Of a DNA stretch of 64,000 bases, positions 41,598 through 49,576 are shown in pieces. The notes under the pieces were generated by a model. That model was not told where the DNA came from. It saw nothing but the letters and a program-made list of their open reading frames with translations, and did not search any database. The stretch's first letter is position 1; every line of letters starts with the position of its first letter. The translations under genes were made by a program, and so were the position numbers. Origin of the DNA: Pseudomonas sp. 21 (lineage in GTDB: Bacteria > Pseudomonadota > Gammaproteobacteria > Pseudomonadales > Pseudomonadaceae); the NCBI RefSeq assembly GCF_000955805.1, contig NZ_JYOA01000005.1, forward strand, positions 131,430-195,429, written 5' to 3'.

Positions 41598-43193
41598 TCA
41601 GTCCTGCAGCAGGGTGCCGGGGTTCAGCCGGCCGGACGGATCGAAATGCCCGGCCAGCGCCTTGATCGCCGCCATGCCCAGCAGCCCTTTCTCCACCGGC
41701 AGGTAGGGCGCGTGGTCCTTGCCCACGCCGTGCTGGTGGCTGATGGTGCCGCGGTTGTTGGCGATGGTCTGGCTGGCGGCGTGCTTGAGCTTGCGCCAGC
41801 GCTCGTGGGTTTCCGCGTAGCTGGCCGCCGGGCGGAATACGTAGGTGGTGTAGATGCTCGAGCCTTCGCCATAGACGTGCGACAGGTGGGTGAACACGTG
41901 CACGCGCTCGCCCTCGGCGGCCAGGCCTTCGCGCAGGCTGGCCTCGATGCGGTTGAGCAGGTTGTCGACGTTGGACCAGTCGGTGGCGGTTTCCAGGGTG
42001 TCGACCACGTAGCCGTTCTCCCACAGCGCCTCGCGCAGGTAGGGGAAGCGGAAGCGATTCTGTGCCCACTTCTTGCCCAGCAAGGTGCCGGTGAACACGC
42101 CACCGAAGCCCTTCAGCAGCCGCCGCGCCGCGCGCAGCGACGTCGCGTTCTGCGCGCGGTCGCCGGTGACGCCGAAGGTCAGCATGCACTTGCCCTCGGC
42201 CGCGCCGCGCAGCTTCAGGTAGCGCTCCAGCCAGGCGATCTGCCCCGGATGGCCGGCCAGGGCCAGTTGAGTGGTCGTTTCGATGGCGTTGGACAGGCGC
42301 AGCATGGACAGCGGCACGCGCGCCTGCACCAGGGTGCGGATGCCTTCCAGCGCCTGCTCCCAGGACGGCAGGAACACCGCGTAGAAGCGTTCGTCCTCGG
42401 CGATGCGCGTGACCCGCACCTTCACCGACGAGAGAATGCCGAAGCGGCCTTCGGAACCCATCACCACTTCACGCAGGTCCGGGCCGGCGGAGGATGCCGG
42501 GAAGGTCGGGACTTCCAGGCTGCCGGCGAAGGTTTCCAGGGTGCCGCCAGCAAACAGCTGCTCGATGCGCCCGTAGCGCAGCGACTGCTGGCCGCTGGAG
42601 CGGCTGGCAACCCAGCCGCCGAGGGTGGACAGCTCCCAGGACTGCGGGAAGTGGCCGAGGGTATAGCCCCGTGCGCGCAACTGGCTTTCCACCTGCGGGC
42701 CGTTGGCGCCGGGGCCGAAGGTGGCGATCAGGCTCTGCTCGTCCAGCTCCAGCAGGCGGTTCATGTGTTCCAGGGAAACCGTGAGCACCGCCTTGTCCGA
42801 CGCCGGCGGGTTGATGTGGCCGGCGACCGAAGTACCGCCGCCATAGGGGATCACCAGGCAGTCCCAGAGCTCGGCGAACTTCAGCAATTCGCGGATCTGC
42901 TCGGCGGTCTGCGGGTAGGCAACGCCATCGGGGAACACGCCGAAGTCGCCTTCGCGCATCGCCAGCCAGTCCGGCAGGCTCTGGCCTCGGGCGTGCAGCA
43001 GGCGGTCGCGGGCTTCGCGCACCACCAGCGGATGCTCGGGCAGGCGCGAGGCCGGCACCTTGGCGAGTACCTGCTCCAGCGTCGCGTCCGGCAGCGTCAG
43101 GCCCGGGCCGACCAGTTCGGCGAGAAAACCGCGTCCGTTGTCGGGCAATTCCACCACCGTCGTTTCTTCACCCCAGCCGTTCCAGCGTCGCAT
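41598..43193 (-). CDS. FAD-binding oxidase, alkyldihydroxyacetone-phosphate synthase-like
   Basis: A 531-residue flavoprotein of the VAO/PCMH family. The FAD-binding loop is PYGGGTSVAGH near 120, followed by STLGGWVASRSSGQQSLRYG, VVMGSEGRFGIL, and the C-terminal SHQHGVGKDH, which corresponds to the SHHHGVGK motif of alkyldihydroxyacetone-phosphate synthase with one His as Gln. Related bacterial proteins (E. coli YgcU) are uncharacterised. It is the first gene of the kinase operon and divergent from the AraC regulator. Ether-lipid synthesis is possible but unproven. Confidence 0.86.
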   Translation of the reverse strand: MRRWNGWGEETTVVELPDNGRGFLAELVGPGLTLPDATLEQVLAKVPASRLPEHPLVVREARDRLLHARGQSLPDWLAMREGDFGVFPDGVAYPQTAEQIRELLKFAELWDCLVIPYGGGTSVAGHINPPASDKAVLTVSLEHMNRLLELDEQSLIATFGPGANGPQVESQLRARGYTLGHFPQSWELSTLGGWVASRSSGQQSLRYGRIEQLFAGGTLETFAGSLEVPTFPASSAGPDLREVVMGSEGRFGILSSVKVRVTRIAEDERFYAVFLPSWEQALEGIRTLVQARVPLSMLRLSNAIETTTQLALAGHPGQIAWLERYLKLRGAAEGKCMLTFGVTGDRAQNATSLRAARRLLKGFGGVFTGTLLGKKWAQNRFRFPYLREALWENGYVVDTLETATDWSNVDNLLNRIEASLREGLAAEGERVHVFTHLSHVYGEGSSIYTTYVFRPAASYAETHERWRKLKHAASQTIANNRGTISHQHGVGKDHAPYLPVEKGLLGMAAIKALAGHFDPSGRLNPGTLLQD

Positions 43194-43341
43194 GCCCGCT
43201 CCTTTCTCTTTATAAGGTCTGAATCTGCTATTTCGATGCCGCTTGATGGCTGCCTATACTAGCCAGCCGCCCTGCCCTGTCACTGTCGGATCAAGACAGG
43301 CGCAGTTGCCGATCGAGACACCCAGAACAAGAACTCACGCC

Positions 43342-44370
43342 ATGCATTCCCTCGGCTATACCTCCGTCCCCGCACTGCTGAAATACCTGCGCCACGCCGA
43401 GTCCCTCGGCATGGACCTGGACGTCGCCCTCCAGGCGGCGGGTCTGGAACGCTCGCAACTGAGCGACAACAGCCAGCGCCTGCCCAGCGAGGCCCACGAG
43501 CGCCTGCTGCAGCACCTGTGTGCGCACTCCGGCGACCCGCTGTTCGGCCTGCATTCCGCACGCTTCGTGCAGCCGGGCTCGTGGAGCGTGCTGGGCTACA
43601 TCACCATGAACTGCGCCAACCTGGGCGAAGCCATGGGCCGCATCATTCCCTACGAAAAGCTGGTCGGCGACATGGGCGTCAGCCGCCTGGAACCAGGCAC
43701 GGATCACATCAAGCTGATCTGGAACTGCCGCCACGAAGCCGCGCAGATCCGCCGGCACATGGTGGAGAACGTGCTGGCGTCCTGGCTGCTCTACGCGCGC
43801 TGGATCGCCGACACCAATGGTTCGCCGCAGGAAGTCTGGTTCGAACACGCGCAGCCCGAGGGCGCCGACGTCGCCGAATACGAGCAGCTGTTCGGCTGCC
43901 CGGTTCGTTTCGGACAACCCTTCAGCGCCCTGCTGGTGCCCCTGCAGTTGCTCAGCTACCCGCTGCGCCAGGCTGACGCCAACCTGCTGCGCACCCTGGA
44001 AGAACACGCCCTGGCGCTGATGGCCGAGCTGGACGACGACGAGCCACTGCCGTTACGGGTGAAGAACGCCCTGCGCCTGCTGCTCAAGGACGGCCTGCCG
44101 CGCAAGGAGCGCGTCGCCGAGCGCTTCGAGATGACCGTGCGCACCCTGCAGCGCCACCTGCAGCAGGCGGGCACCAGCTACCAGCAGATCCTTGACGAAC
44201 TGCGCCAGGAGCTGGCCGAGCATTACCTGGTGCACAGCGACCTGCCGATCCAGGACATCGCCCAGTACCTGGGCTTCACCGAGTCGCGCTCGTTCCACCG
44301 CAGCTTCAAGGGTTGGACGGACCAGACACCCGGCGAGTATCGCCAGCAGCATAAAAAAACGCCGGTCTGA
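43342..44370 (+). CDS. AraC family transcriptional regulator
   Basis: A 342-residue regulator with an N-terminal Arabinose_bd-type ligand domain (about 15-200) and two C-terminal helix-turn-helix motifs (AERFEMTVRTLQRHLQQAG and IQDIAQYLGFTESRSFHRSFK). ATG 43342 (MHSLGYTSV) was preferred over an upstream ATG that lies in the intergenic region. It is divergent from the flavoprotein/kinase operon, across 148 bases, and is its likely regulator. Its stop codon TGA sits in the loop of its terminator. Confidence 0.9.
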   Translation: MHSLGYTSVPALLKYLRHAESLGMDLDVALQAAGLERSQLSDNSQRLPSEAHERLLQHLCAHSGDPLFGLHSARFVQPGSWSVLGYITMNCANLGEAMGRIIPYEKLVGDMGVSRLEPGTDHIKLIWNCRHEAAQIRRHMVENVLASWLLYARWIADTNGSPQEVWFEHAQPEGADVAEYEQLFGCPVRFGQPFSALLVPLQLLSYPLRQADANLLRTLEEHALALMAELDDDEPLPLRVKNALRLLLKDGLPRKERVAERFEMTVRTLQRHLQQAGTSYQQILDELRQELAEHYLVHSDLPIQDIAQYLGFTESRSFHRSFKGWTDQTPGEYRQQHKKTPV

Positions 44371-44386
44371 GACCGGCGTTTTTTTC
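44353..44386 (+). terminator. Terminator overlapping the end of the araC-family gene
   Basis: Stem AACGCCGGTC/GACCGGCGTT with A and T runs on both sides and a three-base loop, TGA, which is the stop codon of the regulator. The last coding codons form the left arm. Confidence 0.88.
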
Positions 44387-44410
44387 GGGAGTTGCTGGCC
44401 GCCCGGCACG

Positions 44411-44461
44411 ACCTGCAGGAGCGCACCATGCGCGCGATCGCGGGCATGGCCCGCTCCTACA
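44411..44461. repeat. Second-type palindromic repeat
   Basis: GGAGCG...CCATGC...CGATCG...GCATGG...CGCTCC forms a long imperfect hairpin, centred on CGCGATCGCG. It ends in CTCCTACAG like the REP elements but has a different centre. Confidence 0.65.
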
Positions 44462-44484
44462 GGCAACTGCGAACGTTGGACCAG

Positions 44485-44580
44485 GCGTAGGAGCGGACTC
44501 CGTCCGCGATTGGCTGATCCCCGCGTGGAGCTTGTCCACGGAGCAGCCAGCAGGACATCGCGGACAGAGTCCGCCCCTGC
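44485..44580. repeat. Composite palindromic repeat
   Basis: Outer arms GGAGCGGACTCCGTCCGCGAT and ATCGCGGACAGAGTCCGCCCC enclose an inner hairpin CGTGGA-GCTTG-TCCACG. It differs in sequence from the GCGAGCAAGC family and lies directly after the repeat at 44411, before moeA. Confidence 0.7.
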
Positions 44581-44583
44581 ACG

Positions 44584-45798
44584 TCAGTCGAGGAGTTCGC
44601 TGAACGGAATGAAGGTCAGCCAATCACCCTCTGCCACCGTCGCCCCCTCGCGCACCTCCGCCAACCCTTCCGCCCAGGCCGCACTGCGCAGCACGCCCGA
44701 GCTCTGGTTGGCATAGGGCACTGCCCGGCCGTTCTCCAGGCGCGCGCGCAGGTATTCACGGCGGTTGCCCGGCTTGGTCCAGTTGAAACCGGCGGGCACC
44801 TGCAGGCGCAGCGGCTCGACCTTCTGCATGCCGAGGCGGCGCATCAGGTAGGGCCGCGCCAGCAGCGCAAAGGTCACCAGGGTGGATGCGGGGTTGCCCG
44901 GCAGGCCAATCACTGGCACCTGCTGGTAATGGCCGACGGTCAGCGGTTTGCCCGGCTTGATCGCCAGTTTCCACAGCGCCAGCTCGCCGGCTTCGCGCAG
45001 GGCCGCACCGAGGAAATCCGCCTCGCCAACGGAGACTCCGCCGGTGGAAAGAATCAGGTCCACCTTCGACAAACTGGCCAGCGCCGCGCGGGTGTGCTCC
45101 AGGTCGTCCGGGAGGATGCCGGCGTCCACCACCTCGCAACCGAAGCGTTGCAGCCAGGTGCGCAGCAGATGGCGGTTGCTGTTATAGATCTGCCCCGGCG
45201 CCAGCGGCTCGCCCGGCTCGACCAGCTCATCACCGGTGGACAGCAGCGCCACGCGCGGACGGCGACGCACAATCAGTTCGGCATGGCCAAGGGATGCGGC
45301 CAGCCCGATCTCGATCGGCCCCAGTCGCGTGCCAGCCGGCAGCACACAGTCGCCCTTGCGGGTTTCCTGGCCCTGTGGGCGTACATGCTGGCCCACCTTG
45401 AGTGTTTCGAGGAAACGCACGCGGCCGTCTTCCAGCACCTCGACGTTTTCCTGCATCTCGACGCAATCGGCGCCCTGGGGTACCGGCGCGCCAGTGAAGA
45501 TCCGCACGCAGGTGCCCGGCAGCAACGGCTCGCCCGCCTGCCCGGCGAATATCTTCTGACTGACGGGCAGCGGCTCGCCCTGCCAGTCGGCCTGGCGCAG
45601 CGCGTAGCCGTCCATGGCGCTGTTCGGCCACGGCGGCAGGTCCAGGCCGGCGAGCAGCGGCTCGGCGAGCACGCGGCCATCGGCCTCGCTCAACGGCAGG
45701 GTTTGGGTATCGAGGATCGGCGCCTGCTCCGCCAGGCTCAGCAGGCGTGCCAGGGCATCCTCGACCGGCAGCAGTCCCGGCTTGTCGCAGCAGCTCAT
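44584..45798 (-). CDS. moeA: Molybdopterin molybdenumtransferase MoeA
   Basis: Inserts molybdenum into adenylylated molybdopterin. The 404-residue protein has the MoeA layout: N-terminal domain (LPLSEADGRVLAEPLLAGLDLPPWPNSAMDGYA), the MoCF domain with LILSTGGVSVGEADF, and GLPGNPASTLVTF, then the small C-terminal barrel. Its start overlaps the moaB stop by four bases (ATGA). Because Pseudomonas often has a second moeA, the paralogue number is not assigned. Confidence 0.94.
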   Translation of the reverse strand: MSCCDKPGLLPVEDALARLLSLAEQAPILDTQTLPLSEADGRVLAEPLLAGLDLPPWPNSAMDGYALRQADWQGEPLPVSQKIFAGQAGEPLLPGTCVRIFTGAPVPQGADCVEMQENVEVLEDGRVRFLETLKVGQHVRPQGQETRKGDCVLPAGTRLGPIEIGLAASLGHAELIVRRRPRVALLSTGDELVEPGEPLAPGQIYNSNRHLLRTWLQRFGCEVVDAGILPDDLEHTRAALASLSKVDLILSTGGVSVGEADFLGAALREAGELALWKLAIKPGKPLTVGHYQQVPVIGLPGNPASTLVTFALLARPYLMRRLGMQKVEPLRLQVPAGFNWTKPGNRREYLRARLENGRAVPYANQSSGVLRSAAWAEGLAEVREGATVAEGDWLTFIPFSELLD

Positions 45799-46334
45799 CC
45801 GCGGCTCTCGCAGGGCGCCGCCTTCTTCAGGTGCGGCACGAAGTTGCAGGGACGATGACCGGCATCCAGCTGTTCGCCGAGGATGCCGTCCCAGGCAGTG
45901 CGGCAGGCGTTGGTAGAGCCCGGCAGGCAGCAGACCAGGGTGCCGTTGGACAGGCCAGCCAGCGCGCGGGACTGCACGGTGGAGGTGCCGATGTCGGCCA
46001 CGGAAATCTGCCGGAACAGCTCGCCGAAACCGTCCACCACCTTGTCCAGCAGGCAGGTCACGGCTTCCGGGGTACTGTCGCGGCCGGTGAAGCCGGTGCC
46101 GCCGGTAACCAGTACGACCTGCACTTCGTCCTCGGCAATCCAGGTCGCAACCTGGGCGCGGATGCGATAGAGGTCGTCCTTGAGCAGGACGCGGGCGGCC
46201 AGGTTGTGGCCGGCGGCCTTGAGGCGGTCGACGAACAGCTGGCCGGAAGTATCGGTTTCCAGGGTGCGGGTGTCGCTGACGGTGAGGACGGCGATGTTCA
46301 GCGGGACGAATGGCTGCTCGGCCTTGTGGCTCAT
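45795..46334 (-). CDS. moaB: Molybdenum cofactor biosynthesis protein MoaB
   Basis: A 179-residue MoCF-fold protein that adenylylates molybdopterin (MogA-like function). It contains VLTVSDTRTLETDTSG, VVLVTGGTGFTGRDSTPEAV and LPGSTNACRTAWDGIL. ATG 46334 (MSHKAEQPF) was chosen because upstream in-frame codons fall in the divergent intergenic region. It is the first gene of the moaB-moeA pair. Confidence 0.93.
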   Translation of the reverse strand: MSHKAEQPFVPLNIAVLTVSDTRTLETDTSGQLFVDRLKAAGHNLAARVLLKDDLYRIRAQVATWIAEDEVQVVLVTGGTGFTGRDSTPEAVTCLLDKVVDGFGELFRQISVADIGTSTVQSRALAGLSNGTLVCCLPGSTNACRTAWDGILGEQLDAGHRPCNFVPHLKKAAPCESRG

Positions 46335-46405
46335 GATGAGGGCCCTTGCTTGTGAGGTTGGAATGCGCGGTGTTATATCACAGGCCCGCCCCGGAGACCC
46401 CTGAC

Positions 46406-46993
46406 ATGCCACAAGCCCCGCTGCCCCCCTGTTCCGTCCTGATTCTCGCCGGAGGACGCGGCCAGCGCATGGGCGGCCAGGACAAGGGCCTGCTGGAGTG
46501 GCAGGGCCGCCCGCTGGTGAGCTACGCCGCCGCCCTCGCCCGCCCGTTCAGCGACGACCTGATCATCTCCTGCAACCGCAATGCGGACATCTACGCCGGC
46601 TTCGCCGACCGTCTGGTGCAGGACGACAGTGCGGACTTTCCCGGCCCGCTGGCCGGCATCCGTGCGGGCCTGGCCTGCGCACGCCACACCCACCTGCTGG
46701 TACTGCCCTGCGACGCGCCACGCCTGGATGCCGACTTGCTCGAGCGCCTGCTGCGCGCATCCGCCGCCGCGCCGGACATCGTGCACATGCTGCGCTGCGG
46801 CACGCAGTGGGAGCCATTGTTCAGCATCATCCCGGTGGCGCTGCGCGCCCAGATAGAAGAAGCCTGGAACCAGGGCGACCGCAGCCCGCGCCATGTGTTC
46901 TCGAACCTGGGCCTGCAGGCAGTGGATTGCCCGGCCGAGGACCCGCGCCTGGCCAATCTGAATACCCCGGAGCTGCTCTATCACGCCCGATAG
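46406..46993 (+). CDS. mobA: Molybdenum cofactor guanylyltransferase MobA
   Basis: Attaches GMP to molybdenum cofactor to form the bis-MGD used by DMSO-reductase-family enzymes. The 195-residue protein has the nucleotide motif LILAGGRGQRMGGQDKGLL near 12-30, FPGPLAGIRAGL and LPCDAPRLDADL. ATG 46406 (MPQAPLPPC) follows GGAGACC. It is divergent from moaB, so the three cofactor genes share one control region (46335-46405). Confidence 0.94.
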   Translation: MPQAPLPPCSVLILAGGRGQRMGGQDKGLLEWQGRPLVSYAAALARPFSDDLIISCNRNADIYAGFADRLVQDDSADFPGPLAGIRAGLACARHTHLLVLPCDAPRLDADLLERLLRASAAAPDIVHMLRCGTQWEPLFSIIPVALRAQIEEAWNQGDRSPRHVFSNLGLQAVDCPAEDPRLANLNTPELLYHAR

Positions 46994-47084
46994 CGACAGA
47001 GTCGAAAATTTTCCGGGAACTATGCTGCAAAGCTCCCGGTCAGACTTTTCGTACTTTTTTGTTCGCCCATCAGGAGATTCACCC

Positions 47085-47306
47085 ATGAACAAACGGATGC
47101 TTCCCGCCTTCCTGCTCGCCCTGGGCTTTGGAGTGCTCGCTGGTTGCTCCACTCCGTCCGTCATCACCCTGAACGATGGTCGCGAGATTCAGTCGGTCGA
47201 CAAACCCAAGTACGACCAGGAATCCGGCTTCTATGAATTCGAACAGCTGGATGGCAAAACCGCCCGTGTGAACAAGGATCAGGTACGGACCGTCAAGGAC
47301 CTCTGA
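47085..47306 (+). CDS. YgdI/YgdR family lipoprotein
   Basis: A 73-residue lipoprotein: signal peptide with lipobox LAGC, then a small SH3-like DUF903 domain (VITLNDGREIQSVDKPKYDQESGFYEFEQLDG). AGGAG precedes ATG 47085. Members of this family are abundant small envelope lipoproteins of unknown role. It is followed by a strong hairpin. Confidence 0.9.
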   Translation: MNKRMLPAFLLALGFGVLAGCSTPSVITLNDGREIQSVDKPKYDQESGFYEFEQLDGKTARVNKDQVRTVKDL

Positions 47307-47322
47307 TTCTCCCGGTGGTGAA

Positions 47323-47358
47323 AACGCCCCGCAGGCTCTGATCGGTCTGCGGGGCGTT
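47323..47358 (+). terminator. Terminator after the YgdI-like gene
   Basis: Twelve-base stem AACGCCCCGCAG/CTGCGGGGCGTT with a 12-base loop; followed by CGCGTTTTC. Confidence 0.7.
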
Positions 47359-47410
47359 CGCGTTTTCACGGGGGGGCGAAATCTTTTTTCAAAAATTTTT
47401 CGCTAACCCC

Positions 47411-47438
47411 TTGTGCATCAAAAGTTTTTCGGTAGAAT
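47411..47438 (+). promoter_or_regulatory. Likely sigma-70 promoter of tRNA-Pro
   Basis: TTGTGC at 47411-47416 and TAGAAT at 47433-47438 with a 16-base spacer, in an A/T-rich stretch 14 bases before the tRNA. Confidence 0.65.
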
Positions 47439-47451
47439 GCGCGCCATCAAA

Positions 47452-47528
47452 CGGAGCGTAGCGCAGCTTGGTAGCGCGTCTCGTTCGGGACGAGAAGGTC
47501 GCTGGTTCGAATCCAGTCGCTCCGACCA
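47452..47528 (+). tRNA. tRNA-Pro (anticodon CGG)
   Basis: 77 bases, acceptor stem CGGAGCG/CGCTCCG, D-arm with AGCGCAGCTTGGTAGCGC, anticodon loop TTCGGGA with CGG at 47486-47488, T-arm GTTCGAATC, and encoded CCA. It closely resembles E. coli tRNA-Pro(CGG). It reads CCG codons. Confidence 0.97.
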
Positions 47529-47535
47529 AATCCCG

Positions 47536-47562
47536 AAAAACCCGCCTAACGGCGGGTTTTTT
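47536..47562 (+). terminator. Terminator after tRNA-Pro
   Basis: A5, stem CCCGCC/GGCGGG with TAAC loop, T6. It starts eight bases past the CCA end. Confidence 0.9.
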
Positions 47563-47604
47563 ATTGCCTGCGATTTTTCCTCAGACGAAGAATTCGCGGG
47601 CACA

Positions 47605-47634
47605 AAAAAGCCCGTCCACCAGGACGGGCTTTTT
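47605..47634 (-). terminator. Terminator of the TetR/glutaredoxin/dehydrogenase group
   Basis: Stem AAAAAGCCCGTCC/GGACGGGCTTTTT with an ACCA loop, just beyond the stop of the dehydrogenase. Confidence 0.85.
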
Positions 47635-47644
47635 CATGGGCGAA

Positions 47645-48520
47645 TCAGAGCTGCCCGGATTTGCGCAGCGCGACCTGCGACAGGGCGCTCCAGTCCAGCT
47701 CGCCGTCACCGTGAGCGATGGCTTCGAGCAGATTGTCACGCAGGAGGCTGGCGAGCGGCAGCGGCACCCGCTGCTCGTGCCCGGCCGATAGCGCCAGGCC
47801 GACGTCCTTGAGCCCCAGCACCAGGCGGAAGCCGGCCGGATCGAAGCGCTGCTCGGCGATCTGCGCGCCGTAGTTGCGGTAGACAGGCGCGTTGAACAGG
47901 GTGTTGCCCATGATCTCCATGAACTCGCCCGGTGCCACGCCGTAGGTCTTCACCAGCGCTGCACTTTCCCCCATCGCCTCGATGGCGCTGGCAATCATGA
48001 AGTTGCCGGCGATCTTCACCGCGACAGCGCGCAGCGGGTCGTCGCCCAGCGGCCAGGTCTTCTGCCCCAGCACGTCGAGTACCGGCTGCACCTTGGCAAT
48101 GGCTGCTTCGGGGCCGGCCACCAGGATGTTCAGCTTGCCGGCGGCGGCGACGTCGGTGCGACCGAATACCGGCGCGGCGACGAATTCGACGCCCTGCTCG
48201 CGGTGCAGCTCGATCAGCTCACCGACGAAGGCGGTGGACAGCGTAGCCATGCTCAGGTGCACCAGGCCAGCCCTGGCCGAACCCAGGGCGCCGCTGTCGA
48301 GCAGCACGGCGCGGGTGGATGCATCGTCGGCCAGCATGGAGATCACCAGTTCGACATCGAACGCCTGCACGGGTGTAGCGGCAGCGATGGCGCCCAGCGC
48401 CACCAGCGACTCGGCGGCGCCGGGCGAGCGGTTCCACACGACGACCTGATGGCCGGCCTTGATGAGGTTGGCAGCCATGGCGGTGCCCATGCCGCCCAGC
48501 CCGATAAATCCGATCTTCAT
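47645..48520 (-). CDS. NAD(P)-dependent oxidoreductase (3-hydroxyisobutyrate dehydrogenase family)
   Basis: A 291-residue beta-hydroxyacid dehydrogenase: Rossmann start IGFIGLGGMGTAMAANLIKAGH, substrate motif in the AAPVFGRTDVAAAGKLNILVAG region, and the catalytic Lys in RAVAVKIAGNFMIAS. It is closer to the glyoxylate/succinic semialdehyde reductase or imine-reductase-like group than to MmsB, but the substrate is not known. It lies downstream of the glutaredoxin-like and TetR genes (52 bases) and may be co-regulated. Confidence 0.88.
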   Translation of the reverse strand: MKIGFIGLGGMGTAMAANLIKAGHQVVVWNRSPGAAESLVALGAIAAATPVQAFDVELVISMLADDASTRAVLLDSGALGSARAGLVHLSMATLSTAFVGELIELHREQGVEFVAAPVFGRTDVAAAGKLNILVAGPEAAIAKVQPVLDVLGQKTWPLGDDPLRAVAVKIAGNFMIASAIEAMGESAALVKTYGVAPGEFMEIMGNTLFNAPVYRNYGAQIAEQRFDPAGFRLVLGLKDVGLALSAGHEQRVPLPLASLLRDNLLEAIAHGDGELDWSALSQVALRKSGQL

Positions 48521-48572
48521 TGCAATGCACCTCACATCGGTTCACTGAGAAAAGGGAGAGCCGCCGAAAACC

Positions 48573-48836
48573 TCAGCAGCCGAGGAAAGCAGCGACCTGT
48601 GCGGCGTCGAAGGGCCAGTTGAGCTCGGCGCCGGAATCGCAGCGACGCAGCACGGGAATGGTCAGGCCGTACTGCTCGACCCACTCCTCGCGGTCGGCGA
48701 TGTCCACCAGTTCGACCAGCAGACCGTGTTCCACGAAGGGCATCAGCACCGCTTCGGCTACTTCGCAGAGGTGGCAGCCAAGGGTGCCGAAGAGTTGGCA
48801 TTCCGGGGGCATGGAGGGCTCCAGGGTTGACGACAT
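48573..48836 (-). CDS. Glutaredoxin-like protein
   Basis: An 87-residue thioredoxin-fold protein (CQLFGTLGCHLCEVAEAVL with CHLC at about 21-24, then LVDIADREEWVEQYG, TIPVLRR with the cis-Pro). It is of the DUF836 glutaredoxin-like type. Starts at 48836 or 48812 (MPPECQLFG, better spaced from GGAG) are both possible. It begins four bases after the TetR gene, so it is very likely co-transcribed with it. Confidence 0.85.
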   Translation of the reverse strand: MSSTLEPSMPPECQLFGTLGCHLCEVAEAVLMPFVEHGLLVELVDIADREEWVEQYGLTIPVLRRCDSGAELNWPFDAAQVAAFLGC

Positions 48837-48840
48837 GGAT

Positions 48841-49398
48841 TCAGACTCCGGCGTGCTTGAGCAGCGTATCGGCCACGGCGCGGGCTTCTCGCCCCTGCTG
48901 CGCCGGGCCCTGCATGTGCGCCATCACCAATACGCCTTCGAGCAGGTACTGCAGCTGGCGCGCCAGGGCTTCCGGCTCCGTCGCACCCAATCGCGTCAGC
49001 TGGGCCGCAAAGAAGCGGCCGAGAAACGCCTTGTGCTCGGCGGCCTGCTGGTGGATGGGATGTTCGCGGTCGTGGAACTCGCCGGCGGCGTGGATGAAGG
49101 CGCAACCGCAGAAGTCCGGGCCGTTGAGCACTTCCTGCAGGCCGTCGAAGACCGCCAGGATCGCCTCGCGCGGTGCGAGGACGCGTTCGGCCGCTTCCAC
49201 GCGCTCGACCATGCGGGCATGGCGCTCTTCCAGCGCCGCCATGATCAGCTCGTCCTTGGACTTGAAGTGCTTGTACAGCGTCATTTTCGCAACGCCCGAC
49301 TCGGCGAGGATGCGGTCGATACCGGTGGCGTGATAGCCCTCGCGGTAGAACAGATCCTGGGCGGTGGTGAGCAGCAGCTCGCGTTTGCTGGATGCCAT
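48841..49398 (-). CDS. TetR family transcriptional regulator
   Basis: A 185-residue regulator with an N-terminal helix-turn-helix (KRELLLTTAQDLFYREGYHATGIDRILAESGVAKMTLYKHF) and a C-terminal domain with GCAFIHAAGEF, resembling the NemR/AcrR-type group with a potentially reactive Cys. It is divergent from the GST gene; a perfect palindrome in the shared region is a likely operator. A thiol-linked role is inferred from neighbours (glutaredoxin, GST). Confidence 0.88.
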   Translation of the reverse strand: MASSKRELLLTTAQDLFYREGYHATGIDRILAESGVAKMTLYKHFKSKDELIMAALEERHARMVERVEAAERVLAPREAILAVFDGLQEVLNGPDFCGCAFIHAAGEFHDREHPIHQQAAEHKAFLGRFFAAQLTRLGATEPEALARQLQYLLEGVLVMAHMQGPAQQGREARAVADTLLKHAGV

Positions 49399-49515
49399 GG
49401 CATTACCTCCTGACCGGACATTATGCGCGAGGCTCGGCGCTCATGGGGAGCCGGGCCGCTGTCGAGGGCGACGGCGCGGATGCCGATTGGCGGACGGTCA
49501 TTTCGCTTGAACTAT

Positions 49516-49529
49516 ACAGACCTGTCTGT
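49516..49529. promoter_or_regulatory. Candidate TetR-type operator
   Basis: ACAGAC-CT-GTCTGT, six-base perfect arms, in the gap between the TetR gene and the GST gene and embedded in an A/T-rich stretch (ACTATACAG..TAATATC). Size and position fit a TetR operator overlapping both promoters. Confidence 0.7.
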
Positions 49530-49576
49530 CTAATATCTATCTCGTCGTCCCCACAACAATGCACAGGGCTCTCGCC

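Noticed and set aside
47452-47528. tRNA-Pro as an integration site for a mobile element
   Set aside because: No integrase gene and no repeat of the tRNA 3' end were seen in the window.
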